From positions 26,810 to 90,809 of the forward strand of contig PNLY01000011.1 of NCBI GenBank assembly GCA_013823325.1: DNA of 64,000 nt. The letters are read 5' to 3'. The translations under genes were made by a program, and so were the position numbers. The stretch is from Methylobacterium sp. GTDB lineage: Bacteria; Pseudomonadota; Alphaproteobacteria; Rhizobiales; Beijerinckiaceae. Below, piece by piece: positions 44,560 through 54,505 of the stretch. The notes under the pieces are model-generated. The model was not told where the DNA came from, made no database searches, and saw only the letters and a program-made list of their open reading frames with translations. The first letter of the stretch is position 1. Every line of letters begins with the position of its first letter.

Positions 44560-44596
44560 GAAGGCCCGCCCTCGATGAGGGCGGGCCTTCCTTTAT
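44560..44596 (+). terminator. Strong terminator between doxX-like gene and trxA
   Basis: A perfect 14-bp stem, GAAGGCCCGCCCTC / GAGGGCGGGCCTTC, with a three-base loop (GAT) and followed by CTTTAT on the plus strand. The symmetrical stem lies between convergent genes, so it may also stop trxA transcripts, though the T run is weak on that side. Confidence 0.85.
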
Positions 44597-44617
44597 ATCA
44601 CAGAGCTTCCCGAAGGA

Positions 44618-44938
44618 TCAGACCGCAGCCGAGATCCAGCGCGACAGGTCGCTCTTGGGGGCGGCACCGACCTTCTGCGAGGCCAGCTTGCCGTCCTTGA
44701 ACAGCATCAGGGTCGGGATCGAGCGGATGCCGAACTGGGCCGGGATCTGCTGGTTTTCGTCGACGTTCATCTTGACGATCTTGACCTTGCCGTCGAGCTC
44801 GCCGGCGATCTCCTCGAGCGCCGGGCCGATCATCCGGCAGGGACCGCACCATTCGGCCCAGAAGTCCACCACCACCGGCTCAGCTGACTTCAGGACGTCG
44901 GCCTCGAAGCTCGCATCGGTCACTTTGGTCGTCGCCAT
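44618..44938 (-). CDS. trxA: Thioredoxin
   Basis: A 106-residue classical thioredoxin with the active site [13 protein letters not shown] (CGPC near residues 31-34), the buried Asp in VVDFWAEW, and cis-Pro in [14 protein letters not shown]. It is the cytoplasmic disulfide reductase that serves ribonucleotide reductase and peroxiredoxins. In many Rhizobiales trxA follows addA; here it stands alone beside a doxX-like gene. The start ATG at 44938 is the only sensible one. Confidence 0.96.
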   Translation of the reverse strand: MATTKVTDASFEADVLKSAEPVVVDFWAEWCGPCRMIGPALEEIAGELDGKVKIVKMNVDENQQIPAQFGIRSIPTLMLFKDGKLASQKVGAAPKSDLSRWISAAV

Positions 44939-45088
44939 GGCTTACCGCCTTTCGATTCGGAGTGCGGCAACAACGCCGCTATTCGCCGCTGAAGCTATGA
45001 ACGGGCGGCCGCAGGGTCAAGGCTGGCTCACCTTCCGGTGAAGCGGGTCAGCCGTGCTTCCACCGGGGATGGATGGTCGCCTGCCGAT

Positions 45089-46333
45089 TCATCGGTCCGC
45101 CCGCGCCACCACCGTGTGCAGAAGCACGTTGAGACCGGGTTCGAGATCCTCCGGCGTGCAGAGTTCCTGATTGTTGTGGGTGATGCCGCCCTTGCAGGGC
45201 GCGAAGATCATCGTCGTCGGCGCGTGGCGGGCGACGAAATAGGCGTCGTGCCCCGCTTGGCTCAGGATATCGCGGGTTCGATAGCCGAGGCCATGTGAGG
45301 TCGAGCGGACCTGCTCGATCAGCTCCTCGGCGAAAACCTTGCCGCCCCAGTTCCAGACATCGAGGATCTCGGCCGTGCAGTCGGCCCGGGCCGCCGCCTC
45401 ATGGACGGCGCGGCGCACCCGCTCGGCCATCACCCTGGCGGTTTCCGGGTCGGCATGGCGGACGTCGCAGGTCGCCTGCGCCCAGTCGGAGAGGATGCCG
45501 GGCTTGTTCGGCCAGGCCACCAGCCGCGAAGCCGTCGCCTTGCCGCCGCTGCCGGCATGCTCCCAGCCGAGATCGTCGACCGCGACCAGCAGGCGCGCCC
45601 CGGCGATCAGCGCGTTTTTGCGCCGCTCCATCGGCCAGGGGCCGGTATGGGCGGTCTCGCCGCGGAATTCGACCAGCATGCCGGTGCTGGCATAGCCGCC
45701 GGTGACGACGCCGACCTGCATGCCCTCGCGGTCGAGGATCGGTCCCTGCTCGATATGGAACTCGATATAGGCGTCGAATGGATGCGGCGCCGCCTCCATC
45801 TGCCCGCGATAGCCGATGCGGTCGAGCTCCTCGCCGATCGTCCTGCCGTCGTCGTCGCGCCGACCCAGCGCCCAGTCGAGCGTATAGGCGCCGGTGAAGC
45901 AGCCCGAGCCGACCATCGGCGGTGAGAAGCGCCCACCTTCCTCATTGGTCCAGTTGACGACCTCGATCGGCCGTCTGGTGCGATGGCCGAGCTGGTCGAG
46001 CGTGCGGCAGACCTCGAGCCCACCGAGCACGCCGGCGATGCCGTCGAAGCGCCCGCCGTTCACCTGCGTGTCGAGATGGCTGCCCATCAGCACCGGCGGC
46101 AGGCTGTCGTCCTCTCCGGCCCGGCGAGCGAAAATGTTGCCGATGCCGTCGACGCGCACGCTCATGCCCGCCTGCCGGCACCACTCGACGAAGACGTCGC
46201 GCACCTCCCGGTCGGCATCGCCGAGCGCCAGCCGCGACAGCCCGCCCGGTCGGCCGACCCCAATTTCGGCCGAGCGTTCGATCGTCGTCCAGAAGCGCCC
46301 GATGTCGATGCGCGCGGTCGCTGGCAGGCCCAT
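45089..46333 (-). CDS. Zn-dependent amidase, N-carbamoyl amino acid hydrolase/allantoate amidohydrolase family
   Basis: A 414-residue M20-type two-metal hydrolase (HyuC/AllC/beta-ureidopropionase group). Metal ligands are H86 in GSHLDT, D97 in GRFDGIAG, E131/E132 in TNEEGGRF, H193 in FHIEQGP and a C-terminal His in GITHNNQE. The group cleaves N-carbamoyl compounds such as N-carbamoyl-beta-alanine, N-carbamoyl amino acids or allantoate, i.e. products of opened pyrimidine, hydantoin or purine rings. GAGGG precedes the ATG at 46333. It diverges from the sugar-type ABC operon, so the two may be co-regulated. The exact substrate is not decidable. Confidence 0.88.
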   Translation of the reverse strand: MGLPATARIDIGRFWTTIERSAEIGVGRPGGLSRLALGDADREVRDVFVEWCRQAGMSVRVDGIGNIFARRAGEDDSLPPVLMGSHLDTQVNGGRFDGIAGVLGGLEVCRTLDQLGHRTRRPIEVVNWTNEEGGRFSPPMVGSGCFTGAYTLDWALGRRDDDGRTIGEELDRIGYRGQMEAAPHPFDAYIEFHIEQGPILDREGMQVGVVTGGYASTGMLVEFRGETAHTGPWPMERRKNALIAGARLLVAVDDLGWEHAGSGGKATASRLVAWPNKPGILSDWAQATCDVRHADPETARVMAERVRRAVHEAAARADCTAEILDVWNWGGKVFAEELIEQVRSTSHGLGYRTRDILSQAGHDAYFVARHAPTTMIFAPCKGGITHNNQELCTPEDLEPGLNVLLHTVVARADR

Positions 46334-46510
46334 GACATTCCCTCGATGCCGGGCGCTGTTGGCGCCGCTTGGATCACTGACAATCGAGGCCGCGGCCCGC
46401 TCCTGGCAAATCGATATTGGTGATGGGTTTCTCCGGTCTGGTTGAGCGGGCCGGTACACGCTCCGGTATGTCAGCGGCGCAGAAGGCGCTTGACAGCTGT
46501 GCATGCGCGG

Positions 46511-46526
46511 TGGAATGATTGTTCCA
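46511..46526. promoter_or_regulatory. Candidate operator in the 46334-46725 divergent gap
   Basis: TGGAA-N6-TTCCA, an interrupted palindrome of the kind bound by IclR-type regulators, in the 392-base gap between the hydrolase and ABC transporter genes. The gap also has a T-rich stretch at about 46,545-46,560 and no gene I can support. No IclR gene is in the window, so this is a weak call. Confidence 0.3.
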
Positions 46527-46725
46527 TTGAATACTGAAAACGGTTTTTTTGTTTCGTTTTGAAAGAAGCGCAGGGTCGGTGGTCGCGCCTGGCGCGTCCT
46601 CCCTCCTTCGCCATCCCAGGCAGTCCGCGACGCTTCGCGGCCGGCCAAATCGCCCGACAACCGGCCGATCGAGCCCGATCGGACCGATAACGAAAGCGGG
46701 GGACATCCCCGCAAGGGAGGATGAG

Positions 46726-47661
46726 ATGAAGCGTTTTCTCGCAGGGATGATTGCTGCTGCCGCCATCGCGGTTGCAGGGGCGACGCCGAGCGTCGCGCAG
46801 CAGACCAGGATCATCGTCGTCAGCCATGGCCAGGCCGCGGACCCGTTCTGGTCGGTGGTCAAGAACGGCGTCGCCAAGGCGGCCGCCGACCTCAAGGTCT
46901 CCGTCGACTACCGCGCGCCCGAGACCTTCGACATGGTGGCGATGAGCCAATTGATCGACGCCGCGGTGAACCAGAAGCCGGCCGGCCTCGTCGTCTCGAT
47001 TCCCGACGCCTCGGCGCTCGGCCCCTCGATCCAGAAGGCGGTCGCCGCCGGCATCCCGGTGATCTCGATGAACTCCGGCTCCGACGTCTCGAAGAAACTC
47101 GGCGCCCTTCTTCATGTCGGCCAGGACGAGTTCGATGCCGGCAAGGCTGCCGGCGAGAAGCTCGCCAGCATGGGCGGCAAGGTCGGTGTCTGCGTCAACC
47201 ACGAGGTCGGCAATGTCGCGCTCGATCTGCGCTGCAAGGGTTTTGCCGAGGGCTTCAAGGGCAAGGTCACGACCCTGCCGGTCTCGAACGATCCATCCGA
47301 GATCCGCTCTAAGGTCAAGGCGGCGCTCTCCGATGCCAGCGTCGATACGGTGATGGCGCTGAGCGCCTCGCTCGGCGGCGAGCCGACCCTGGCGGGCGTC
47401 AAGGAGGCCGGCAAGATCGCCAGCGTCCGCGTCGCCACCTTCGATCTCTCCGCCAATTTCCTCAAGGCGATCGTGGCGGGCGAAGCGGCCTTCGGCATCG
47501 ACCAGCAGCAGTTCCTGCAGGGCTATCTGCCGGTCGCTTTCCTGGCGCTGAATGCCGAGTACGGCCTCGTCCCCGGCGGCAATGTCCCCTCCGGCCCGAA
47601 CCTCGTCACCAAGGAGAAGGCGGCCCAGGTCGTCGACCTCTCGGCCAAGGGCATCCGCTGA
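46726..47661 (+). CDS. Sugar-type ABC substrate-binding protein (RbsB-like)
   Basis: A 311-residue periplasmic binding protein of the Peripla_BP_4 type. The signal peptide is MKRFLAGMIAAAAIAVAGATPSVA, cleaved before QQTRIIVVSHGQ. The mature domain has the RbsB-like run of SHGQAADPFWSVVKNG, AVNQKPAGLVVSIPD and VISMNSGSD. GGGAGG lies about eight bases before the ATG. It heads an operon with permease and ATPase genes. The cluster reads as a ribose- or nucleoside-type importer, but the ligand is not determinable; family members also bind autoinducer-2, polyols and purine nucleosides. Confidence 0.9.
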   Translation: MKRFLAGMIAAAAIAVAGATPSVAQQTRIIVVSHGQAADPFWSVVKNGVAKAAADLKVSVDYRAPETFDMVAMSQLIDAAVNQKPAGLVVSIPDASALGPSIQKAVAAGIPVISMNSGSDVSKKLGALLHVGQDEFDAGKAAGEKLASMGGKVGVCVNHEVGNVALDLRCKGFAEGFKGKVTTLPVSNDPSEIRSKVKAALSDASVDTVMALSASLGGEPTLAGVKEAGKIASVRVATFDLSANFLKAIVAGEAAFGIDQQQFLQGYLPVAFLALNAEYGLVPGGNVPSGPNLVTKEKAAQVVDLSAKGIR

Positions 47662-47730
47662 GCGCTCCGCGGCGGTGCGCCCAGCACCGCCGCTCCCTCT
47701 ACGGACGTTCACAAGCTCAGGAGGCGCGCC

Positions 47731-48879
47731 ATGACGACCTCGACCGCCGATCTCGCCGCGGGTGCGTCCCGTCCCATTGACCCGGCCGCAGAGGCCCGTG
47801 ACGAGCGCCTGCGCCGCGTCTCGCTGATAGCCCGGCTGATGCGCCGGCCTGAATTGGGGGCGGTCGCCGGCCTCGTCCTGGTCACCGTCTTCTTTGGGCT
47901 CACCGCCAATCCGGCGATGTTCACCCTCGCCGGCCTGATGACCGTGCTCTCGCCGGCGGCGCAGCTCGGCATCCTCGCCATCGCGGCGGCGCTGCTGATG
48001 ATCGGCGGCGAGTTCGACCTCTCGATCGGCTCGATGATCGCCTTTTCCGGCCTCGTCTTCGGTGCGCTGATCGTGGTCGGCGACCTGCCGCTGCTGGCGG
48101 CGATCGTCGCGACCTTCGTCTTCGCCGGCCTGATGGGCGCGGTGAACGGGCAGATCGTCATCAGGACGCGCCTGCCCTCCTTCATCGTCACCCTCGCCTT
48201 TCTCTTCATCCTGCGCGGGCTCTCGCTGGTCGGGCTGAAATGGACGACCGGCGGCTCGACGCAGTTGCGCGGCATCGGCGACAAGGCAGGGCAAGGCGTC
48301 GTGCGCGAGCTCTTCTCCGGCCAGGCGCTGGAGGGGCTGTTCGCCTGGCTGGCGCAGGCCAACCTGATCGCCAAATTTCCGAACGGCACGCCGACCGTGA
48401 CCGGCGTCCCCGTTGGGGTGCTCTGGTTCCTCGCCATCGCGGCGCTTGCGACCTATGTCCTGCTGCGCACCCGCTTCGGCAACTGGATCTTCGCCGCCGG
48501 CGGGGACCCCAATGCGGCCCGCAATTCCGGCGTCCCCGTGAACATGGTCAAGACAACCCTGTTCGTGCTGACCGCCTGCGCCGCCACCCTCGTCGCCATC
48601 CTGACAGTGCTCGACGCCGGCTCGACCGATGCCCGCCGCGGCTTCCAGAAGGAGTTCGAGGCGATCATCGCCGCGGTGATCGGCGGTTGCCTGCTCACCG
48701 GTGGCTATGGCTCGGCGATCGGCGCCTTCTTCGGCGCGATCATCTTCGGCATGGTCTCGATCGGCCTGACCTATACCAGCTTCGACAGCGACTGGTTCCA
48801 GGTCTTTCTCGGCGGCATGCTGCTGCTCGCCGTGCTGTTCAACAACTTCATCCGCCGCAAGGCGACAGGGGAGCGCTGA
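47731..48879 (+). CDS. Sugar-type ABC transporter permease (RbsC-like)
   Basis: A 382-residue BPD_transp_2 permease with 8-10 helices. Characteristic stretches are [22 protein letters not shown] (the RbsC-type motif), [20 protein letters not shown] and [23 protein letters not shown] precedes the ATG. The N-terminus carries about 40 polar residues before the first helix. It lies between the binding-protein and ATPase genes; the ATPase starts two bases after its stop. Confidence 0.91.
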   Translation: MTTSTADLAAGASRPIDPAAEARDERLRRVSLIARLMRRPELGAVAGLVLVTVFFGLTANPAMFTLAGLMTVLSPAAQLGILAIAAALLMIGGEFDLSIGSMIAFSGLVFGALIVVGDLPLLAAIVATFVFAGLMGAVNGQIVIRTRLPSFIVTLAFLFILRGLSLVGLKWTTGGSTQLRGIGDKAGQGVVRELFSGQALEGLFAWLAQANLIAKFPNGTPTVTGVPVGVLWFLAIAALATYVLLRTRFGNWIFAAGGDPNAARNSGVPVNMVKTTLFVLTACAATLVAILTVLDAGSTDARRGFQKEFEAIIAAVIGGCLLTGGYGSAIGAFFGAIIFGMVSIGLTYTSFDSDWFQVFLGGMLLLAVLFNNFIRRKATGER

Positions 48880-48881
48880 GC

Positions 48882-49676
<795 letters not shown>

Positions 49677-49726
49677 CGCGTGGCGAACATCCGGTCTTTC
49701 CTTCCTCGTCGCTACGGAGATTGCTC

Positions 49727-50839
49727 ATGCGCGCGCTCGGCGTCGGCCTGATCGGCACCGGCTATATGGGCAAATGCCATGCGCTGGCCTGGAACGCCGT
49801 CGCGCCGGTCTTCGGCGACGTGCCCCGTCCCAGGCTCGCCGTGCTCTGCGAGGTCGACGAAGCCCTGGCGGCGCAGCGCGCCGGCGAGTTCGGTTTCGCT
49901 GAATCGACGGCCGACTGGCAGGCCCTCATCGCCCATCCCGACGTCGACGTCGTCTCGATCACCACGCCCAACGCCTTCCATGCGCAGATGGCGATCGCGG
50001 CGCTCAAGGCCGGCAAGCATGTCTGGTGCGAGAAGCCGATGGCGACCAGCCTCGGCGATGCAGAGGCGATGCTGGCGGCGGCGAAGGCCGCCGGCGCGGT
50101 CGCCGCCCTCGGCTACAACTACATCCAGAACCCGGCGATCCGGCTGGCCAAGCGCTTGATTGCGGATGGTGCGATCGGTTCGGTCAACCATGTCCGCGTC
50201 GAGATGGACGAGGATTTCATGGCTGACGCCGCTTTGCTCTTCTCCTGGAAGAGCGAAGCGGCGTCCGGCCATGGCGCGCTTGACGATTTCGGCGTCCACG
50301 CCTTCTCGCTGATCAAGGTCCTGGTCGGCGAGGTCGAAGCGGTCATGGCCGATATGGCCAGGCCCTATGCCGAGCGCCCGCTCACTGCCGGTGGCAGCCG
50401 CGCGGTCGAGACCCACGATATCGCGACCTTGCTGCTGCGCCTGTCGTCCGGCGCCTCCGGGCTCGTCGCGCTCAACCGCTCGGCCTGGGGCCGCAAGGGC
50501 CGGATCGCCCTGCAGGTCTTCGGCGCGAAGGGCACGATCGCCTATGATCAGGAGCGGATGAACGAGATCGAGCTCTACACGGCCGAGGGTGCTGCTGACG
50601 TCCAGGGCTTCCGCCGCATCCTGACCGCTCCGGCACACGAGCCTTATGGCCGCTTCATCCCGGCGCCCGGCCACGGCCTCGGCTTCAACGAGCTCAAGAT
50701 CATCGAATGCCGCGAATTGCTGCGGGCGATCGCCAGCGAGCCGGCGCATCTCCTCGATTTCGAAGCGGGCCTACGCATCGAGCGCACGGTCGATGCCGCG
50801 GCCCGGAGTTTCCGCGAGGGACGCTGGACGACGATCTGA
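49727..50839 (+). CDS. Gfo/Idh/MocA family NAD(P)-dependent oxidoreductase
   Basis: A 370-residue dehydrogenase. The Rossmann motif GLIGTGYMGKCHALAW is near residues 7-22, followed by the signature CEKPMATSLGDAEAM with catalytic-type Lys, and a C-terminal alpha/beta domain with GHGALDDFGVHAFSLI, where Asp and His fit the substrate site. The family oxidises or reduces sugars, inositols and their derivatives. The ATG at 49727 follows GGAG; a TTG two codons upstream is less likely. It follows the ABC transporter genes after 50 bases and probably processes the imported compound. Confidence 0.88.
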   Translation: MRALGVGLIGTGYMGKCHALAWNAVAPVFGDVPRPRLAVLCEVDEALAAQRAGEFGFAESTADWQALIAHPDVDVVSITTPNAFHAQMAIAALKAGKHVWCEKPMATSLGDAEAMLAAAKAAGAVAALGYNYIQNPAIRLAKRLIADGAIGSVNHVRVEMDEDFMADAALLFSWKSEAASGHGALDDFGVHAFSLIKVLVGEVEAVMADMARPYAERPLTAGGSRAVETHDIATLLLRLSSGASGLVALNRSAWGRKGRIALQVFGAKGTIAYDQERMNEIELYTAEGAADVQGFRRILTAPAHEPYGRFIPAPGHGLGFNELKIIECRELLRAIASEPAHLLDFEAGLRIERTVDAAARSFREGRWTTI

Positions 50840-50924
50840 GGACCTGCTTCGCTAACGTGGTGGACGGAGCGTGATTCTCGGCGATCTAGCCGGTTCCGAT
50901 CGCCAGGAAAGCGCGCTAGGAATA

Positions 50925-50942
50925 TCGTTCGTATACGAACGA
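50925..50942. promoter_or_regulatory. 18-bp perfect palindrome before marR (operator 1)
   Basis: TCGTTCGTATACGAACGA, ending nine bases before the marR start codon. Placement implies autorepression. Half-site GTTCGTA is shared in modified form with the three sites between nadC and the reductase gene. Confidence 0.75.
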
Positions 50943-50951
50943 GGATCAGCG

Positions 50952-51407
50952 ATGGCGCGACCGAGCACTGCGGCCGAGACGCCCGAACCCGCCGACGAGA
51001 ACTACGATCTCGCCGAGCAGGTCGGCTTCATCATGCGCCAGGCGGCGCAGCGCCATGTCTCGATCTTCAATGAGATCATGGGCAGCGACCTGACCCCGAC
51101 GCAATGGGCGGTGCTGGCGCGGCTCTACCAGGACGGCGGCTCCTCGCAGAACCTGCTGGGCCGCCAGACCGCCATGGACGCCGCCACGATCAAGGGCGTG
51201 GTCGACCGCCTGCTCAAGCGCAAGCTGGTCCAGACCAAGCCCGATCCGGAGGATGGCCGCCGGCTCATCGTCGAGCTCAGCCCGGCCGGCATCGACTATA
51301 CCCGCGAGCTCCTGCCCAAGGCTGAGACGGTCACCAAGGTGACGCTGGCGCCGCTCGCGACCAACCAGCGCGCGACGCTGGTCGCGCTGCTGAAGCAGTT
51401 GCGCTGA
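50952..51407 (+). CDS. MarR family transcriptional regulator
   Basis: A 151-residue winged-helix regulator. The DNA-binding core runs from LTPTQWAVLARLYQDG through TAMDAATIKGVVDRLLKRKLV to the wing PDPEDGRRLIVELSPAG. The ATG at 50952 lies directly after a perfect palindrome, so the protein probably represses itself. Similar palindromes flank nadC and the 6-hydroxynicotinate reductase gene, making it the likely local regulator of that divergent cluster. MarR ligands are often aromatic acids or urate-like heterocycles; a pyridine or purine-like ligand would fit the neighbourhood (inference). Confidence 0.89.
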   Translation: MARPSTAAETPEPADENYDLAEQVGFIMRQAAQRHVSIFNEIMGSDLTPTQWAVLARLYQDGGSSQNLLGRQTAMDAATIKGVVDRLLKRKLVQTKPDPEDGRRLIVELSPAGIDYTRELLPKAETVTKVTLAPLATNQRATLVALLKQLR

Positions 51408-51417
51408 GGCGCTGCCG

Positions 51418-53460
51418 CTAACTGATTACGTAGCAGTCGCAGCTATCCGCCATCGCCTTCGCCTCGTCGAGATCGCTCGAGGCGCTGGCGTGGATGGCGA
51501 AGAGCGGATCGCCCACCGCGACGCGATCGCCGACATGGCGCCGCAGGTCGATGCCGGCCGCCTTGTCGAAGGGCGCGCCTGCCCGCCGCGCGATCCCGGC
51601 GACGGCCCAGCCGTCGATCTCGGTGACGACCCCCGCCTTGGGCGAGCGCACGGTATGGACCAGCAGGGCCGGCGCGACCGGCGGCTCGCGCCGGCCCTGC
51701 GCATCGATGATCCGCTCGAAGGCGGCCCGCGCCGCGCCGGAGCGCAGCAATTCTTCAGCCCGCTCTCGCCCGGCCGCGACCGAGCCGAGCGCCGGGTCCC
51801 AGGCCAGGATGCGGCTGGCGAAGAACAGTGCCTTCTCGACGAGATCAGCCGGCGCCTGCGGGTCGTTGTCGAGCACCCAGCCGACATCGCGGCATTCCAG
51901 CGCCGGGCCGATGCCACGCCCGATCGGGCGGCTGCCATCGGTCGGGAAGGCGTTGACGACGAGGCCGAGCCCGGCGCCCACCGTCTCGAACAGTTGCGCC
52001 AGCTCGGCGGCTTCGGCCTCGCTCTTCAGCTTGGCGCGCGGGCCATAGGGCAGGTCGACGATGACATGGGTCGAGCCCGCTGTGAGCTTCTTCGACAGGA
52101 TCGAGGCGACCGACCAGCGATTGGAATCGATGCCGAGCGGCCGCGTGATCGCATTCATCACGTCGTCGACGACGGAATGGTTCAATCGTCCATTCCAGGC
52201 GATGCAGCCGCGCGCCTTTTCCACGCAGGCGCGCAGTTCGGCCGGGTTGAGCTCGACGCGGGCGAGCGCCTCCATTGCATCGGCCGTACCCGCCGCCGAG
52301 GTGATGGCGCGCGACGAGGTTTTGGGCATCAGGAAGGCGCCATGCGCCGCGACGATCGGCACCACGATCAGCGTGATCCGGCTGCCGGGGATGCCGCCCA
52401 TCGAATGCTTGTCGACGACGATCCTGTCGGGCCAGGTGATTGTCTGCGCGAAGCGGGTGCGCACCCGCGCCAACGCGATGACCTCGTCGTCGGAGAGCTT
52501 CTGCGTCGCCGCGACAAGGAAAGCCGCGACCTCGCCATCGGGATAACGCGCTTCGACGATGTCACGGATCAGCGTGTGGTACTGCTCTTCGGTGAGTTCG
52601 CCGCCCTGGATCTTGCGGGTCAGCGCCGCCCGGCTTTCGGGCGAAGGCGTGCGCCGGATCGTGACCTCGCTGCCCTCAGGCAGGCCGAGCTCGTCAAAAG
52701 CCTCGGCGGACAAGCCGATCTCGTCGCCGGCGAGCAGGGCGGGAGAGTCGACGACCTGTACATCCGAGCGGATGCTGGCCGTCGTCCCTGAAATCTCGAT
52801 CCGGCCCGGCCCGAGATAGTCGAAGCCGTTGACGATCTCGCCTCTGGCCGGGAGATAGGCGCAATGCGCCCGTCCCGCGAACAGCGGCAGGCGGCGCAGG
52901 CGCATCGTATTGGCGGCGGCCTCGACCGCAGCGACGAAGCGCTCGATGCCGATCTCGACGCTCTGATCGTTGCAGACCGTCGTAGCCCTGATCCCCTCCG
53001 GGCGTGGCTCTACCGTGCGCGACAGGCGCTTCTCGATGGCTTCGCCGCTCTCGCGGCCGCGCCCGGCGATGCGGGCGGCGAGCACCTCGGGCGGAGCCGT
53101 GACCTCGACCACGACGAAGCGCGGCAGGCGGGCAGCGAGCGCCGCGATCGTGGCGCGCGAGCCGTTGGCGATGACGTTGCGGCCGGCCTCGACCTGGCGC
53201 TTCAGCTCGGCCGGCAGCCCATAGCGCAGGCCATGGGCGCCCCAGGTGATGAGGAAGTCGCCTTTGGCCTCGCGGGCGTCGAAGGCCTCGTCCGTCGCGG
53301 CCTCGTGATCCTCGCCCGGCGACCCCGCCGGACGGGTGACCACGCGCCGCGCGAAGACATAGCGGCCCGTCGGCTCCAGCAAGGCGCGGGCGCCGTCGAT
53401 CAGCGAGTCCTTGCCGGCTCCGCTCGGGCCGACGACGAGGAAGAAGGTACCTTGCCGCAT
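51418..53460 (-). CDS. Fusion: ribose 1,5-bisphosphokinase (PhnN-like) with AMP/thymidine phosphorylase-like enzyme
   Basis: A 680-residue fusion. Residues 1-185 resemble PhnN, which makes PRPP from ribose 1,5-bisphosphate and ATP: P-loop GPSGAGKDSL at 11-20, then FARRVVTRPAGSPGEDHEA. Residues about 187-680 resemble archaeal-type AMP phosphorylase, which turns a nucleoside 5'-monophosphate and phosphate into base and ribose 1,5-bisphosphate: an N-terminal small domain (AHCAYLPARGEIV...), then VVDKHSMGGIPGSR at about 349-361 and MPKTSSRAITSAAGTADAME, the wording of AMP phosphorylases rather than of thymidine phosphorylase. One product is the substrate of the other half, so the fusion could recharge phosphoribose. 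It ends near the convergent marR and follows nadC after 19 bases. Confidence 0.88.
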   Translation of the reverse strand: MRQGTFFLVVGPSGAGKDSLIDGARALLEPTGRYVFARRVVTRPAGSPGEDHEAATDEAFDAREAKGDFLITWGAHGLRYGLPAELKRQVEAGRNVIANGSRATIAALAARLPRFVVVEVTAPPEVLAARIAGRGRESGEAIEKRLSRTVEPRPEGIRATTVCNDQSVEIGIERFVAAVEAAANTMRLRRLPLFAGRAHCAYLPARGEIVNGFDYLGPGRIEISGTTASIRSDVQVVDSPALLAGDEIGLSAEAFDELGLPEGSEVTIRRTPSPESRAALTRKIQGGELTEEQYHTLIRDIVEARYPDGEVAAFLVAATQKLSDDEVIALARVRTRFAQTITWPDRIVVDKHSMGGIPGSRITLIVVPIVAAHGAFLMPKTSSRAITSAAGTADAMEALARVELNPAELRACVEKARGCIAWNGRLNHSVVDDVMNAITRPLGIDSNRWSVASILSKKLTAGSTHVIVDLPYGPRAKLKSEAEAAELAQLFETVGAGLGLVVNAFPTDGSRPIGRGIGPALECRDVGWVLDNDPQAPADLVEKALFFASRILAWDPALGSVAAGRERAEELLRSGAARAAFERIIDAQGRREPPVAPALLVHTVRSPKAGVVTEIDGWAVAGIARRAGAPFDKAAGIDLRRHVGDRVAVGDPLFAIHASASSDLDEAKAMADSCDCYVIS

Positions 53461-53479
53461 TCCCTGGCCGCAGTCCTGC

Positions 53480-54313
53480 TCAGGCTTCGTCGAGGCCGAT
53501 ATCCACCGCCGGCGCCGACTGGGTGATCTTGCTGGTCGAGATGTAATCGACGCCGGTCCTGGAGATCGGGCCGATCGTGTCGATATTGATGCCGCCGGAG
53601 GCCTCGACCTTGGCGCGGCCGGCGATCAGCTCGACCGCCTTGGTCATGTCGGCGACCGACATGTTGTCGAGCATGATCACGTCGGCGCCGGCCTTGGCGG
53701 CCTCCTCGACCTGCTCCAGCCGGTCGCATTCGACCTCGAGCTTGGTCAGCACCGGCAGCTTCTTGCGGGCGCGCTCGACGGCGGCGGTGATGCTGCCGCA
53801 GACGGCGATGTGGTTGTCCTTGATCATCACGCCGTTGTCGAGGCCGAGGCGATGGTTGAGGCCGCCGCCGCAGGTCACCGCGTGCTTCTCCATCATGCGC
53901 AGGCCCGGCGTGGTCTTGCGGGTGTCGATCAGGCGCGCCTTGCTGCCGGCCATGGCGGCGGCGTAGCGGGCGGTCTCGTTGGCGATGCCGGAGAGGCGCT
54001 GGGCGATGTTGAGCGCGGTGCGCTCGGCGGTGAGCACGCTGCGGGCCGAGCCTTCGATCTCGACCAGGATCGCGCCCTTCTCGACCTTGTCGCCATCCTT
54101 GACGCGCAGGGTCACCTTGAGATCGGGGTCGTAGCGCTTAAACACGCGGGCGGCGACCTCGACGCCGGCGACGATCATCGGCTCGCGGGCGTTCATGTGG
54201 AACTTGCCGGTCTCCTCGGGCTCGATCATCACCTGGACGGTGAGGTCGCAGGCGCCGATGTCTTCGACAAGCCAGTGGTCGATCAGGCGGTCCGTAGCGA
54301 AGACGTCATACAT
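53480..54313 (-). CDS. Nicotinate-nucleotide pyrophosphorylase (carboxylating) family, NadC-like
   Basis: A 277-residue type II phosphoribosyltransferase. NadC converts quinolinate and PRPP to nicotinate mononucleotide, CO2 and pyrophosphate. The active-site run is intact: DTRKTTPGLR at 130-139, KHAVTCGGGLNHRLGL and MIKDNHIA near 163-170. The ATG at 54313 gives the family length. It lacks nadA/nadB beside it, and heads an operon with the phosphoribose-recycling fusion under a MarR-type palindrome, so a catabolic copy is more likely than the biosynthetic one. ModD-type relatives are an alternative. The substrate may be quinolinate or another pyridine carboxylate. Confidence 0.88.
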   Translation of the reverse strand: MYDVFATDRLIDHWLVEDIGACDLTVQVMIEPEETGKFHMNAREPMIVAGVEVAARVFKRYDPDLKVTLRVKDGDKVEKGAILVEIEGSARSVLTAERTALNIAQRLSGIANETARYAAAMAGSKARLIDTRKTTPGLRMMEKHAVTCGGGLNHRLGLDNGVMIKDNHIAVCGSITAAVERARKKLPVLTKLEVECDRLEQVEEAAKAGADVIMLDNMSVADMTKAVELIAGRAKVEASGGINIDTIGPISRTGVDYISTSKITQSAPAVDIGLDEA

Positions 54314-54352
54314 GGCAGGGCCCTCTCTCCCGCGGCGATGCCGCTCCAAACA

Positions 54353-54368
54353 TGTTTGTATGCAAACA
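54353..54368. promoter_or_regulatory. MarR-type palindrome before nadC (operator 2)
   Basis: TGTTTG-TATG-CAAACA, six-base perfect arms. It overlaps the -10 and start region of the nadC promoter, the right place for repression, and shares its TATG core with operator 3. Confidence 0.65.
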
Positions 54369-54395
54369 ATAGCAGCGGGAAAATTTGGCTGTCAA
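54366..54395 (-). promoter_or_regulatory. Probable sigma-70-type promoter of nadC
   Basis: On the minus strand TTGACA (54395-54390), 18 bases, TATTGT (54371-54366). The -10 overlaps operator 2 and the leader would be roughly 45 bases. Confidence 0.5.
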
Positions 54396-54485
54396 TGCGC
54401 CATTGATGCCGTGCTTGCAATCGGCAATCGCGTCATGCGGAGGTCATCTCCGCCGGGTAGAAACCTTGCCCGGCGGCGCTATAAA

Positions 54486-54505
54486 CAATCTTGTATGCAA
54501 GATTG
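54486..54505. promoter_or_regulatory. MarR-type palindrome between the divergent operons (operator 3)
   Basis: CAATCTTG-TATG-CAAGATTG, eight-base perfect arms around the TATG core. It is midway in the 391-base gap between nadC and the reductase gene and could allow looping or cooperative binding. The gap carries no gene I can support. Confidence 0.6.

Noticed and set aside
46511-46526. The TGGAA-N6-TTCCA site as a fifth member of the MarR operator set
   Set aside because: It lacks the GTTyGTA half-site, so it was listed only as a separate weak candidate.
51418-53460. A phosphonate degradation role for the PhnN domain
   Set aside because: No other phn gene lies in the window, and the fused phosphorylase gives a more direct source of ribose 1,5-bisphosphate.
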